From contig CAMWSK010000013.1 of NCBI GenBank assembly GCA_947176895.1, forward strand, positions 1 to 62,954: a DNA stretch of 62,954 nucleotides, read 5' to 3'. Position 1 is the first letter of the stretch. Each line of letters starts with the position of its first letter. The position numbers and the translations under genes are program-made. Shown one piece after another: positions 24,112-35,100 of this stretch. Origin of the DNA: an uncultured Prevotellaceae bacterium (GTDB lineage Bacteria; Bacteroidota; Bacteroidia; Bacteroidales; Bacteroidaceae). Under the pieces are notes generated by a model, which was not told the DNA's origin, ran no database searches, and saw nothing but the letters and a program-made list of their open reading frames with translations.

Positions 24112-25509
24112 TTACTTGTTAATCAGTTCGCGGGGATCGGTGATTCTGCCTGTGACGGCGGCAGCGGCCACGGTCAGGGGGCTGGCCAGGATGGTGCGTG
24201 CGCCGGGGCCTTGCCGGCCCACGAAGTTGCGGTTGCTGGTGCTGATGCTCAGCTTGCCGGCGGGCACCTTGTCGGGGTTCATGGCCAGACAGCTGCTGCA
24301 CGAGGGCAGGCGAAGCTCGAAGCCGGCCTCATAAAGCACCTTGTCGATGCCCTCGGCCACGATCTGCCGGCGCACCAGCCATGAGCCGGGCACCAGCCAG
24401 GCCACCACGCCCGGGGCCTTCTTCCTGCCCTTCACCACGGAGGCGAAGGCGCGGAAGTCCTCGATGCGCCCGTTGGTGCAGGCTCCCAGGAACACATAGT
24501 CCACGGGATGGCCCAGCAGGGTCTCGCCGGGGCTGAACTGCATATAGTCCAACTGGCTCTGCAGCTGGCCGCGTTCCTGCTCGGGCGTCTCCTCCATCGT
24601 GGGCACATGGCCTCCGATGGCGATGCCGGCACCGGGGTTGGTGCCGTAGGTGATGCGGGGCTCGATGTCCTCGGCACGGTAGGTGACCTCCTTGTCGAAC
24701 ACGGCATCGGGGTCGCTCTTCAACTGCTTCCACTGCTCCACGGCCTCGTCCCACGCCTTGCCCTTGGGCGCATATTCGCGTCCCTTGAGATAGTCGAAGG
24801 TAATCTGGTCGGGAGCGATGATGCCGGCACGCGAACCCATCTCGATGCTCAGGTTGGAGAGCGTCAGGCGCCCCTCCATGCTCATGTTGCGGATGGTGGA
24901 GCCGGCATATTCCACCACATAGCCCGTGGCGCCGCCGGTGGTCATCCGGGCCATGATATAGAGGGCCACATCCTTGGCCGTCACGCCGGGCTGCAGCTCG
25001 CCCTCGATGTTTATCCTCATGCTCTTGGGCTTACTCTGCAGGATGCACTGCGAGGCCAGCACCTGGGCCACCTCGCTGGTGCCGATGCCCATGGCCAGGG
25101 CACCCACGGCACCATGGGTGCTGGTGTGGGAGTCGCCGCACACGATGGTCATGCCGGGCAGCGAGAGTGCCTTCTCGGGACCCACGACGTGGATGATGCC
25201 GTTGTCCTTGGTGCCCATGGCGAAGTGGGTGATGCCGAACTGCTCGCAGTTGGCCTTCAGCGTCTCCACCTGCTTGCGCCCCACGGGGTCGTCGATGCGT
25301 TGCTGCTGGTCGCTGGGCGTGTTGTGGTCGGGCATGGCAAAGATGCGCTCGGGGCGCAGCACGCCGATGCCTTTGTCGCGCAGGGTGTCGAAAGCCTGGG
25401 GCGAGGTGACCTCGTGCATATACAGGCGGTCGATATAGAGTTGGGTGGGACCGTCCTCCACGTTCTGAACCACGTGGGCATCCCAAATCTTGTCGAAGAG
25501 TGTGTTCAT
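24112..25509 (-). CDS. leuC: 3-isopropylmalate dehydratase large subunit
   Basis: LeuC carries the 4Fe-4S cluster of isopropylmalate isomerase. In the 465-residue product the cluster cysteines are visible in '[14 protein letters not shown]' and '[14 protein letters not shown]'; the substrate side has '[20 protein letters not shown]' and '[18 protein letters not shown]'. The order leuA-leuC-leuD with short gaps (34 bp after leuA, 6 bp to leuD) points to one transcript. Length and motifs are complete. Confidence 0.96.
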   Translation of the reverse strand: MNTLFDKIWDAHVVQNVEDGPTQLYIDRLYMHEVTSPQAFDTLRDKGIGVLRPERIFAMPDHNTPSDQQQRIDDPVGRKQVETLKANCEQFGITHFAMGTKDNGIIHVVGPEKALSLPGMTIVCGDSHTSTHGAVGALAMGIGTSEVAQVLASQCILQSKPKSMRINIEGELQPGVTAKDVALYIMARMTTGGATGYVVEYAGSTIRNMSMEGRLTLSNLSIEMGSRAGIIAPDQITFDYLKGREYAPKGKAWDEAVEQWKQLKSDPDAVFDKEVTYRAEDIEPRITYGTNPGAGIAIGGHVPTMEETPEQERGQLQSQLDYMQFSPGETLLGHPVDYVFLGACTNGRIEDFRAFASVVKGRKKAPGVVAWLVPGSWLVRRQIVAEGIDKVLYEAGFELRLPSCSSCLAMNPDKVPAGKLSISTSNRNFVGRQGPGARTILASPLTVAAAAVTGRITDPRELINK

Positions 25510-25543
25510 ATTATATATAATGTACGCACGTACCTTAAATGAA

Positions 25544-27043
25544 TTACTTAAACTTGTTGATGCAGTCGATGTAGGCCTCCACGCTGGCCGTCACGATGTC
25601 GGTGTTGGCCCCGAAGCCATAATACAGGCGGCCGTCATACTCCACCTGCATGTGCACCTTGCCCATGTCGTCCGAACCCTTGGAGATGGCCTGTATGGTG
25701 AACTCCTTCAGCGTCATCTCGCGCTTGATGATTACCTTCAGCGCACGGATGGCGGCATCCACGGGTCCGTTGCCCATGCTGGAAGCCTCGAACAGTTCCT
25801 TGCCGACGAGCAGGCCGATGCTGGCCACGGAGCGCACGCCCTTGCCGGTGGTCACCTGCAGGTAGCTCAACTTCACATTGTGCTGGGCGCTGCGGTCGGC
25901 GCCGGCCAACACCAGCAGGTCGTCGTCCGTCACCTCCTTCTTCTTGTCGGCCAGGGCCAGGAAGTCCTGGTAGAGCCGGTCGAGCCGCTCGGCGCTCACC
26001 TCCACGCCGTTCACCTCCAGGCGGTGCTTCAGGGCGGCGTGCCCGCTGCGGGCCGTCAGCACGATGGCGTTGTCGTCGATGCCCACGGTCTTGGGGTCCA
26101 TGATCTCATAGGTGGAGGCGTTCTTCAGCACACCGTCCTGGTGGATGCCGCTGGAGTGGGCAAACGCGTTCTTGCCCACCACGGCCTTGTTGGGCTGCAC
26201 GGGCATGTTCATCAGCGAGCTGACCAGGCGGCTGGTGGGATAGATCTTCGTGGTGTTGATGTTGGTGTCGATGCCCAGGTCGGGATGGGTCTTGAAAATC
26301 ATGGCCACCTCCTCCAGCGAGGTGTTGCCCGCCCGTTCGCCGATACCGTTGATGGTCACCTCCACCTGGCGTGCGCCACCCAGCACACCGGCCACGGTGT
26401 TGGCCGTGGCCATGCCCAGGTCGTTGTGGCAGTGGGTGGAGAGGATGCTGCGGCCGGCCGCGAAGGCATCGACATGCTCATAGAGGTAGGCAATCTTCTC
26501 CTGATATTCGCCGGGCAGGCGGAAACCGGTGGTGTCGGGGATGTTGCACACCGTGGCGCCCGCCTTCGTCACCGCATCGATCACGCGGGCCAGATACTCG
26601 TTGTCCGTGCGGCCTGCGTCCTCGGCGTAGAACTCCACATCCTCCACATAGCGCTTGGCATACTTCACGGCACGCACGGCACGCTCGATAATCTCCTCGG
26701 GCGTGGAGTTGAACTTATAGCGGATATGGCTCTCGCTGGTGCCTATGCCTGTGTGGATGCGCTTGCGCTTGGCATACTGCAGCGCCTCGGCAGCCGCGTC
26801 GATGTCCTTCTCCACGGCGCGTGTCAGGGCACAGATGGTGGGCCAGGTCACGGCCTTGGATATTTCCACTACGGAATTGAAATCCCCGGGGCTGGAGACG
26901 GGGAAGCCCGCCTCGATCACGTCCACTCCCAAGGCCTCCAGCTGGCGGGCCACCTGAATCTTCTCCACGGTGTTCAGCTGGCAGCCGGGCACCTGTTCGC
27001 CGTCGCGCAGCGTGGTGTCAAATATGTACAGTCTGTCGCTCAT
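25544..27043 (-). CDS. leuA: 2-isopropylmalate synthase
   Basis: LeuA condenses acetyl-CoA with 2-ketoisovalerate, the committed step of leucine synthesis. The 499-residue product has '[14 protein letters not shown]', the metal-binding '[16 protein letters not shown]', '[18 protein letters not shown]' and, beyond residue ~390, the leucine-sensing LeuA dimer domain. It is the first gene of the operon; a -7 box lies 36 bp upstream of the start. No leader peptide of Leu codons is apparent in that interval, so attenuation control is not supported. Confidence 0.96.
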   Translation of the reverse strand: MSDRLYIFDTTLRDGEQVPGCQLNTVEKIQVARQLEALGVDVIEAGFPVSSPGDFNSVVEISKAVTWPTICALTRAVEKDIDAAAEALQYAKRKRIHTGIGTSESHIRYKFNSTPEEIIERAVRAVKYAKRYVEDVEFYAEDAGRTDNEYLARVIDAVTKAGATVCNIPDTTGFRLPGEYQEKIAYLYEHVDAFAAGRSILSTHCHNDLGMATANTVAGVLGGARQVEVTINGIGERAGNTSLEEVAMIFKTHPDLGIDTNINTTKIYPTSRLVSSLMNMPVQPNKAVVGKNAFAHSSGIHQDGVLKNASTYEIMDPKTVGIDDNAIVLTARSGHAALKHRLEVNGVEVSAERLDRLYQDFLALADKKKEVTDDDLLVLAGADRSAQHNVKLSYLQVTTGKGVRSVASIGLLVGKELFEASSMGNGPVDAAIRALKVIIKREMTLKEFTIQAISKGSDDMGKVHMQVEYDGRLYYGFGANTDIVTASVEAYIDCINKFK

Positions 27044-27078
27044 AGCATCAAAAATGTCTTTTTGGTTTCACTTTTGGG

Positions 27079-27086
27079 CAAAGATA
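27079..27086 (-). promoter_or_regulatory. leu operon -7 box
   Basis: CAAAGATA on the plus strand is TATCTTTG on the coding strand, a match to TAnnTTTG 36 bp before the leuA start codon. The -33 box is not a clean TTTG. Confidence 0.6.
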
Positions 27087-27163
27087 CATAAAAAAGTATT
27101 ATCCATCATCCCTTTTGCTTACAAAAACACTTATCCCAACAAGTCCGGCTTCATTTTTGAAAC

Positions 27164-28756
27164 TCACCCGCCACGCTGCAAGCGCAGGCAATCGATGTCG
27201 GGCATGGGCGCGGAGTCGTTGGCCAGGCTGATGGTGTTGCGGCCCCGCTTCAGCCTCACCACCAGCTCCACCTCGGCCGGTTGGCCGCCGGAGCCGGCAG
27301 GCAGGTGCAGCAACAGAGGCTCGCCGCCGTTGATGCGGAGCAGGGCCTCGCGCTCCTCCGCCGCCACGTAGCGCAGGGTCAGCCGGTAGCGTCCCCCACG
27401 GGCGTAGACGTCGCGCCACTCGATGTGGTTGCCGGGCCGGCCTCCCAGCCACGCGGCCTTGGCACCGCCCGAACAGCCGTCCGCCCGCTCGGGCACGGCA
27501 TAGCCCATGCGCGGGTTAAGCCCGATATTCTGGTAACCGCCCAGCCAGGCCGTCTCGGCCTCGTAGAGCGTGCGCTCGGCACGCCCCCGGCCACGGAGAC
27601 GGAAGATGCGGGTGTCGTGGGCGGAGATGCTGACGGTGAGCGTGTCGGTGACGGCGGGCAGGTCTGCATGGGTGAAAAGGTCGCGCACGCCGACCGGCCC
27701 TGTCAGCTCCACATCGCTCATCCTGAGGGTGAAGGTGCGGGTGCTGTCGCTCAGGTTGCAGAGAGCCACAGCCCGCGTGCGCCCGTTCAGCCGATCCACG
27801 TCCTTCACATAAAGGCTGACGCCGTCCTCCTCCCTCACGAAGCGTGCCTGCTGGCGGGGCGCACGTTGGTTCAGGCCGACAAGCTCGCGGTTGGTGATCA
27901 GTTTGAGCGAGGCGGGCGGTATGGCCGTCAGGTCACAGCCGATGAGCAGGGGCGAACACATCATGCACCACATACCGAAGTGGGTGCGCTCCTCGGCGGC
28001 AGAAAGCCCGCGGCCTATCTCCAGCATATCCATGTCGTTGTACGCCCCGTCGGCGGCATAGGCCGAGAGGTAGCGGTTGGCCCGGATGATACGCTTGACG
28101 GAAGCCCAGTTCGGCGCGATGTCGGCGGCGATGCGCCACGAGGAGGCCACCTCGCCGACCCACGTGCCGGGGAAGGCCCAGCGGCAGACGTTGAGGCGCA
28201 CGTCGCGGCGACCGGTGGCGTCCACGGCGCGGCGGATGGCGGTATAGCGCTCGCGCTCGTCCAGGCGCAGCTGCTCGCTGTTCTGTCCGGGGTCGCCCCC
28301 GCAGAAGTCCACCTTGATGAAGTCGAAGCCCAGGCGGCGGAAGAAGAAGTCGGCATCCGCGTCGTCGTGGCCATAGAGACCCACGCCGCGTGCGATGGTG
28401 TCGGCATCCCAGAAGTTGCCGCAGGTGTTGCGCCCGGCATCGGAGTAGATGCCGGCCTTGAAGCCGAGCCGGTGGATATGGTCCGCCACGGGCTTCAGTC
28501 CCCGGGGAAAGCGTGTGGGATGGATGAGCAGGGTGCCGTTGGCGGAGCGTCCGCCGAAGTAGCCGTCGTCGATGTTGATGTAGGTGTATCCCACCCTGTC
28601 CAGCCCCAGCTCGCGCATGGCATCGGCCTGGCGGCAGATGAGCGAGTCGGAGATGTTCACGCGATAGGTGTTCCACGAGCTCCACCCCATGACGGGCGGT
28701 TCGCCGGCCCAAACGGCCAGGGGCAGCAAGGCCGGCAACAAACGTTTCAGGTTCAT
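27164..28756 (-). CDS. Glycoside hydrolase family 27 alpha-galactosidase-like enzyme with C-terminal CBM-like domain
   Basis: The 530-residue product (start MNLKRLLPALLPLAVWAG, a signal peptide) shows the GH27 signature 'MGWSSWNTYRVNI' and 'YINIDDGY'. The nucleophile is Asp150 in 'DFIKVDFCGG' and the acid/base is Asp212 in 'SSWRIAADIAPNW'. After ~residue 400 comes a carbohydrate-binding-like domain ('EAETAWLGGYQNIG', 'RYRLTLRYVA'). The reading frame is open to 28870 but the -7 box at 28792-28799 puts the transcript start downstream of that ATG, supporting 28756 or the ATG two codons upstream at 28762. Members cleave alpha-galactosides or related sugars; specificity not readable. Confidence 0.9.
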   Translation of the reverse strand: MNLKRLLPALLPLAVWAGEPPVMGWSSWNTYRVNISDSLICRQADAMRELGLDRVGYTYINIDDGYFGGRSANGTLLIHPTRFPRGLKPVADHIHRLGFKAGIYSDAGRNTCGNFWDADTIARGVGLYGHDDADADFFFRRLGFDFIKVDFCGGDPGQNSEQLRLDERERYTAIRRAVDATGRRDVRLNVCRWAFPGTWVGEVASSWRIAADIAPNWASVKRIIRANRYLSAYAADGAYNDMDMLEIGRGLSAAEERTHFGMWCMMCSPLLIGCDLTAIPPASLKLITNRELVGLNQRAPRQQARFVREEDGVSLYVKDVDRLNGRTRAVALCNLSDSTRTFTLRMSDVELTGPVGVRDLFTHADLPAVTDTLTVSISAHDTRIFRLRGRGRAERTLYEAETAWLGGYQNIGLNPRMGYAVPERADGCSGGAKAAWLGGRPGNHIEWRDVYARGGRYRLTLRYVAAEEREALLRINGGEPLLLHLPAGSGGQPAEVELVVRLKRGRNTISLANDSAPMPDIDCLRLQRGG

Positions 28757-28791
28757 GATCATCAGACAAAAGTTTTTCGGGTTTTCAAAGG

Positions 28792-28799
28792 CAAAGATA
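28792..28799 (-). promoter_or_regulatory. GH27 gene -7 box
   Basis: CAAAGATA, i.e. TATCTTTG on the coding strand; expected start of transcription is near 28785, ~30 nt before the GH27 start codon. Confidence 0.6.
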
Positions 28800-28819
28800 A
28801 GGAATTTCGGACTTCCGAA

Positions 28820-28911
28820 AAAACGCCACGGTGAACAGAGTAAAACATCGCGGTGAATGAAGCGAAACACCGCGATGTTTTTTTAAAACGCCGCGGTGTT
28901 TTTTTCGCTAA
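28820..28911. repeat. Intergenic 21-22-bp array, locus 2 (GC-type cores)
   Basis: Four units start at 28823, 28845, 28867 and 28888 (spacing 22, 22, 21). Cores are CGCCACGGTG, CATCGCGGTG, CACCGCGATG and CGCCGCGGTG. A tracts precede each and T tracts follow the last two. Lies between the GH27 gene and a small gene. Confidence 0.8.
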
Positions 28912-28960
28912 TAAAAGAAGGGAGCTGTATCAAAATCAATTCCTGCCATATCGTTCCCGT

Positions 28961-29134
28961 TTATTCCCAATCGTCCCACATCGAAGAATGGTCTTCCTCT
29001 TCGCGGGAAAGCTCAACGAAACCGTCGTCGGCCTTTCCGCCCACATCCAGGCCGTCGCCCGGGCTTGTGGCCAACAGAGATTCCGTGTGACAGGCTATGG
29101 GCGTGCTCTCGGGTATGATATATTTCCTTTTCAT
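28961..29134 (-). CDS. Small acidic protein, 57 residues
   Basis: An open frame of 57 codons (start ATG at 29132-29134, stop at 28961-28963) lies 17 bp after the stop of the 2377-residue peptidase gene. The product begins MKRKYIIPESTPIACH, then continues Gly/Asp-rich and ends with an acidic Glu/Asp/Trp tail (SSMWDDWE). Short proteins starting MK(K/R)xYxxP are common in Prevotella and Bacteroides next to surface-protein genes, and nearly always remain hypothetical. The frame is real-looking: it is conserved in form, has no internal stop, and is correctly spaced. Function unknown. Confidence 0.65.
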   Translation of the reverse strand: MKRKYIIPESTPIACHTESLLATSPGDGLDVGGKADDGFVELSREEEDHSSMWDDWE

Positions 29135-29151
29135 GTCAGTCGTTTGTAAGG

Positions 29152-32100
29152 TTACTTGATAGAAGGTTGGCTTACCATGCGTTTCTCGCCGTTGACGATG
29201 TACAGGCCGGGCTGCGTGATGCGACCGATGCGGCGCCCGTGCATGTCATGGATGACGGCATCGGCAGGAAGCCCGGCCCCTACGCCATCGACACCCGTCT
29301 GCACGAAGTCGAAGTGGAAGGCCGACACCTGCAGGCTGCCTGTGGCAATCGGCATATAGATCTTGTTGGCCGACACCTTGAAATAGCCGCCGTTGTCGGT
29401 GTTGGCGTTATCCTCTGCGATGTTGCCCTCGCTGCCGTATTGCAGCCAAGCCTGATAGAGGCCTACCTTACCGTCCTTCACGCCGAACAGATAGTAGTTC
29501 GTGTCCGTTTCGCCTTGCTTGTAACTCACCACGGAAGAGCCATTCAGCAGGTTGTCGCTAACGTCGGCGGCCGTTTCCGCAGCATAGTGCATCTCATACG
29601 GACCTGCGTTGCCATAGAGGACGACACCCGTGTGGGCGGGGATGACCCCGGTGATTTCCGTAAGCGTGGCATGACCGGAGGTCTCGCCTGTCTGCCCGGT
29701 GGCTTCACCCTCCCTGACATAGAAGGCACGCAGTCCCTCGGGAAGGGTTACGGGATAGGCGGAATAGAAGCCGGCATACTGATAATCGGTAAGCGTCACA
29801 CGCTGGAACACGGATTCCACATCGTCCACCTTCTCCACCAGCCAGGCGGCGTTGGTGTTCTTCGCATCACTGCTGTTGTTGGTCCGGATATTCCCGTAAC
29901 CGGACAGGGCGTACATGGAATTTCCGTTCACCTTGACTACGAGCTGGCCGTCGCCTACCGGCTTGAAGGTCACGTTCTGGCCGGTGGCCTCGGTGTGGAA
30001 GGGCATTCCCGAAGTGGCGTACATGCCGGTGTGCAGGTTCTGCATCAGGAAAGTGCCGTCGCCGTTGTCGGTGAACTGCCACAGGGTGCGTCCGTCCGCC
30101 GGTGTCAGGCTCTTGTCATACCTCATCCTGCATGCGCTTTCTATTTCGGCATAGGCCAAAGCGTCCGTGCAATCGCCGCCGGTGGCGGATGCGTTGCGCA
30201 AGGTGTAGAAGGCTCCGGCTTCGGGAGTGTTGGGGCTCAAAGCCTCGTTGGCGGCCTTCAGGTCGTCGTAAGCCCGGGTGTAGGCCTCGTCGGCTGCATT
30301 GTGAACGTGCAGCAGGTCGCCGGCCTGCCGATAGGCGGCCTCGTAAGCGGCGGCGGGAGCTGAGGGATAGTATCCGATGGCGGTCTCATGCACGGACGTC
30401 TCGGGGAGGGCGTTGTCCGTGGCGCTCAAATCCACCTTCGTTTCGTTGCTGAAATAATCATAGAGCTGCTCGTAGGCTTCACTGCCGCACAGGCGGAACT
30501 TGAAGTTCGAGCCGCCGTCGGTGGTATGGTCGTCATTGTAGAAGCCCATGTTGTTCGCGACACCGCCATGATTGCTCATATAGAAGGTGGTGCCGTTGTT
30601 GTCGGCCGTGATGTTGTACCAGTCCCCGGCCGAAGGCACGATCTGCCATTCGTTGGTGCCACAGGCGGCATCGGGAGCCAGGGAGATGATCTTGCCCGCC
30701 CCTTCTGCAAAGTCGGTGGGTATGCAACCCACCACCAGTTCGGGAGTGGCCCGGCAGACGATGCGCACCTTGGGCGCCTCACTTCCTTTTACGAAATACC
30801 ACATCTGGCGGTCGTTCCCCGCCTCGTCATACGCCGTAAGCTTGATCTTGTTTTCCGAGCCTTCGGCGGCGGTGCGGCTCTGGAACACAGGATAGCCGCT
30901 GCGGTTGATGATGATGTTGTAGCAGGCGGGGGCGGAAGTGTCGGCGGTCAGCATCACGGGCACAGCCGCATAGTCGGTGGCCGTCTGCAGGCGCTCCTTC
31001 GCCTCGGCCAGCGAGGCGATGGCCGCGATGATGTCCTCTTCGGTCAGCTCGTCCCGGTTGCAAACACTCTGAGCCTCGTCCTTCGCAGTCTTCATCTCAC
31101 CTATCAAAGCAGCGGTGAGGTTCACGGAATTGGGGTTGGCTCCACGCACGTCCTCCGCATTCAGGATTGCCGCGCCGAAGTCGTCGATGATGAGCTGCAG
31201 GGTGCGCCGGGAGCACATGACCTCGTGCAGTGCCCCGTATGCCTTGGCCAGCTCTTCCTTGGCCGCCGTCAGCTGTTCGGGGTCTGTCGCCAGACCGATG
31301 GCGGTGAGGGCGGCGACGCGTGCCTTTTCGGTGGCAATCAGCAGGTCCCCGGTCACGTCGGGGTTGACGGATGTCACCACGGCATTATAATAAGGTGCGC
31401 CCTCCATGCCGAACTCGGACATGTAGAACCAATTCTGACCGCCACAGGTCTTGGTCACGCGGAAACGGATGTAGGGATAGCGCGTGTTCGTGCTGCCCAG
31501 CAGCAGGGACCTGTAGGTGCCTCCGTAAGCCGATGCCGAATTGACGGGCATCGGATTGAGCGGGTCGTCCTTGGTGAGCGTGGCGATGGCGGTGTAGGTG
31601 CCGTCAGCCTCGTCCGAGCCTTCCACCACAATCGTGGCAGGATTGCCCTTGCTGACATTGAAGTTGCGGTTGGTGTAGGTGAACGAGAATTGCCCTATGC
31701 CCTCCTCGCCCATGTAAACGCGCAGATAGTGATTACCGCCTGTCGTGCCGCTATAGTCGGTGTGCAGATACGTGTTGATGTTTCCGTCCAGCAGGTGGTA
31801 GCCGTCCTCGCCCGGTTCGCTGTAGTCTGCGTTGCTCGACGCGGTGTAGGGGGCGTTGCACCACAGATAGCCCGTGGCAGCGGCATCCGTGCTCTGCAAG
31901 GGGATGGCCGGCGTCAGCTTCTCCACGGTGCCGCACTCGGCAATCAGGGCCTGCGTCCTGTCGGCAAGCTCCTGCAGTTCCCTGCGTGCGGCCTCCAGTC
32001 CGGCATTGGCAACAGCCCGGTACACCTCCGACAGAGTTTGATAATACGCCTGCATTTGTGCCGCGAGGGCCTCCACCTCACCGGCATCGGTGTAGGTGTT

Positions 32101-35100
32101 GTCCAGCGCATCGCCGATGGCGTTGGCTATTTCAATGACCTGCTCCTCGGTCAGGTCGCCGGCATATTCACTGCCGATGGCATTTACCTTGCTGTTCAGG
32201 CGCGTTATGCCCAGCTCGGCCAGTCCGAAATAAGGATAGCTGCCCCAGTTGCCGCCGGTTGCCCGGGTAACCTGCAGGCGGATGAAGCGATAGGGCGTGC
32301 CTGCCGTGCCTATTTCTCCCGAGGTGTATGCCTGCCCTTTGGCCACGGGCAGGGGATTGTCGGCATCATCGGACGAGAGAGTTGCCAGAGTCGTGAAATC
32401 GACAGGCACGTCGTCAGCGGTCACGTTGGTCACCTGCACCACCACGGTTTGGGGGGCATCCACATTCCATGCGGACAGGGGCAACGTCTGCCAGCTGAGG
32501 GTGAAGTTGTCGAGGCCTTCGTCCACACAGTCTATCTGGATATAATGGGGCTCGGCAACGGCACCGCTACCGGTCCAGTTGGTGTGGAAATAGGTTTCGG
32601 CATTGCCGTCGACCAGCAGTTCGGTTCCGTGTCCCTGCTCGGTGGCGTTGGAGGTGATGCGCAGCAGGCTCATGTCCTGCCGGCCCTTCACCTTCACGTC
32701 GGCCATGCGGTCCATCAGTTCCCGGGTCTGTGCGGCCAGGGTCTGCAGGCGCGACACCCCTGCGGACAGGGCGTCTTCCTCGGCCACCTCGAACGTCCAC
32801 AGGGAGTTGCCGTCGTTGCCGCCCCAGGTGATGACCTTGCTTGACCCGCCGTCGGCGTTCATGTATCTCTTGGCGTCGGCGGAATAGATGTTGAAGGTTC
32901 CCACGCCGTAGGCCGTAAGGCTGAAAGCGTACTTGGCGCTGCCGCAGGCAAACTGCAGGCCGTTCTTCTCGTTCTCGCTCACGTTCACCACATAAAGCTC
33001 ATCGCCCGCATGGTTCTTCAGGTAATACTTCCCGTCCTCTCCGGCCTGTTCCAAGGTCCACATATAGGCAGCCTTGTCCTCGGGAAGCGTAGCGGAGGTC
33101 ATGATCGTATGGGTGGTGGCTCCGTCGCCGTCCGTCGCGGCGTCCACATACATGTACTGGCCGCTTTTCCCTTCCGAACGGATGTAATACTTGTTTCCGC
33201 ATACCAGGGGCACGGTGGCATAGGCGTCGGCCAGCAGGGCCTCGTAGGCCTTGCGCAGGGCCGTGTAGGTTTCCACATATTTCGTCACATCGCCGGCGGC
33301 ATACACGGTCTTGGCCGTCTGATACATGTCAGCGAGCGCGACATAAGTATCCCCGTTGCCCTTGTAGCGGCCGGCATGGGTATAGGCATCGCCGCTTTCT
33401 CCGCCGTCGTCGGTCTTCCTGGCCAGCTCGGCGGCCACGGTCTCGAGCATGCCCTTCAGCAGGCTGAGCGAAGCCGAGGCGGGGTCATACGCCACTTCTT
33501 GCGGCTCACCGACCAGGGGCAGCGATTGGATGGTGGCCGTGCCCTTGGCTATGGCCAGCTTCGTGGCGTCGTTGACGGGGAACGAATAGTCGGACGAGAA
33601 GGAGAGCAGCTTGCCGTCCTCGTCGTAAATCAGGAAGCCGAGGCCGCCGGTGGCGCCGCTTAAGGTGGCTTGCCCGTCGGTCACCGTCAGGCTGTAGTCT
33701 CCGCTTATATCGGAGGTCTCCGTGCCGTCGAACACGGTGACGCTGCCCAGGTCGGAGAAGGTGCGGCCGTCCCACAGTTTTCTGTCGGTCACGCCGTCGT
33801 GGCTCTTGTACGTCGCGCCGGCGGTGTAGTCGTTGATGAAGAGGACGTTGGTGTTCACGGGGTAGTTCTTGGCCTTCACATAGGCTATGGCCGCGTCTAT
33901 GTCCTCCCGGGTCTGGGTGTACTCGGCACTGCTGTAGTCGCCCACGAAGCGGTGGTCCATCACCTCGAAGAAGCCGTAGGCACGGAAGAACTCGGTCAGG
34001 TCCTCGCCAGCGGCCTCACACACCTTCTTATAGAAGTGGAGCAGGCTGGTGTTGCCCGACTGGTTGTATTCGATGGTCATCGGGTCGCGGCGCAGCATCT
34101 CCATCAGGGTGGGATAGAACCTGGTGTTCTTGCCCGCCAGGTGGTAGTACAGCCACAGCTTGTAGTACATGTGGGTCTGCGCCCAGATGTTGTTGGTGAA
34201 GAAGTCGTGGGGCGTCCGGTTATAGGCCTTGAGCACCTCGGTCAGGTCGCCCTCGCCTCCGTTCACGCGGCTGGTGCCGCGGCCGTCATACCATACGGCC
34301 ACGTTGGCATACAGGTTGTTGGTCACCTCGGTCAGTCCGCGCATGTTGAAGGGCCCCTGGTGCTGGTGGCCTATCTCGTGGCCGGGTCCCCAGGTGACTC
34401 CTCCGGCGCTGTTCGGGTCCGTCATCTCGCCGATGATGCTGCCCAGGGTGTTGTAGTGGTAGTTGGAGCTGGTCCAGCCGCCGGACATGTAGCCGCTGTT
34501 GTTGCTGATGGCCAGGCCGTGCATCCGGTAGTGCCGGCTGTAGTCGCAGCCGAAACCTCCGTCTTCGCCCGTATAGGTGAAGATGTCGTGCTTCGATTCG
34601 TCCCAGGCATGGAAGCGGGCGTTGGCCTCGGCCATCTCCTCCTTGCCCGGCAGGCCCATCACCAGACGTTCGCTCAGCATGACGCGGTCCCAGCGTTCGA
34701 GCCAGTCGGAGATGCGGATGCGGCGCGTGCCGTCGGCGTTCCGGTTGAACCAATGGCTTGTGCTGAACTCGGGATGATTGCTTTCGGGGCTTTCATAATA
34801 GAACTGGAACACCATGTACTTGCCCAGGATGGTGAGGTCGGGCAGCACGTTGCGTGCGGCATAGTAGTCCCAGTCGGCCTCGTTGTCGCCCTTGGGGTAA
34901 ACGTTGTTGGCCTGCAGCAGGTTCGGGTTCGCGGCGGTCGGGGTGCCGTCGGCCTTGGTCAGCGTGGTGGCAAGGCTTGCCACGTTGTTCCCCTCGTCGC
35001 AGCCCTTGGTGGCCGCGTCGTGGGCCCACAGGTCGTCGCCCACGGCGTTGAAGTATCCGTTGATGCAGCCGCCCTCGATATGTATCTTCAGGTCGGGGAA

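Noticed and set aside
27044..27163. Leucine leader peptide/attenuator
   Set aside because: No short ORF with Leu codons and no alternative hairpins in front of leuA.
28853..29149. 98-residue plus-strand ORF
   Set aside because: It is antisense to the 57-residue gene and starts in the array; composition does not look coding.
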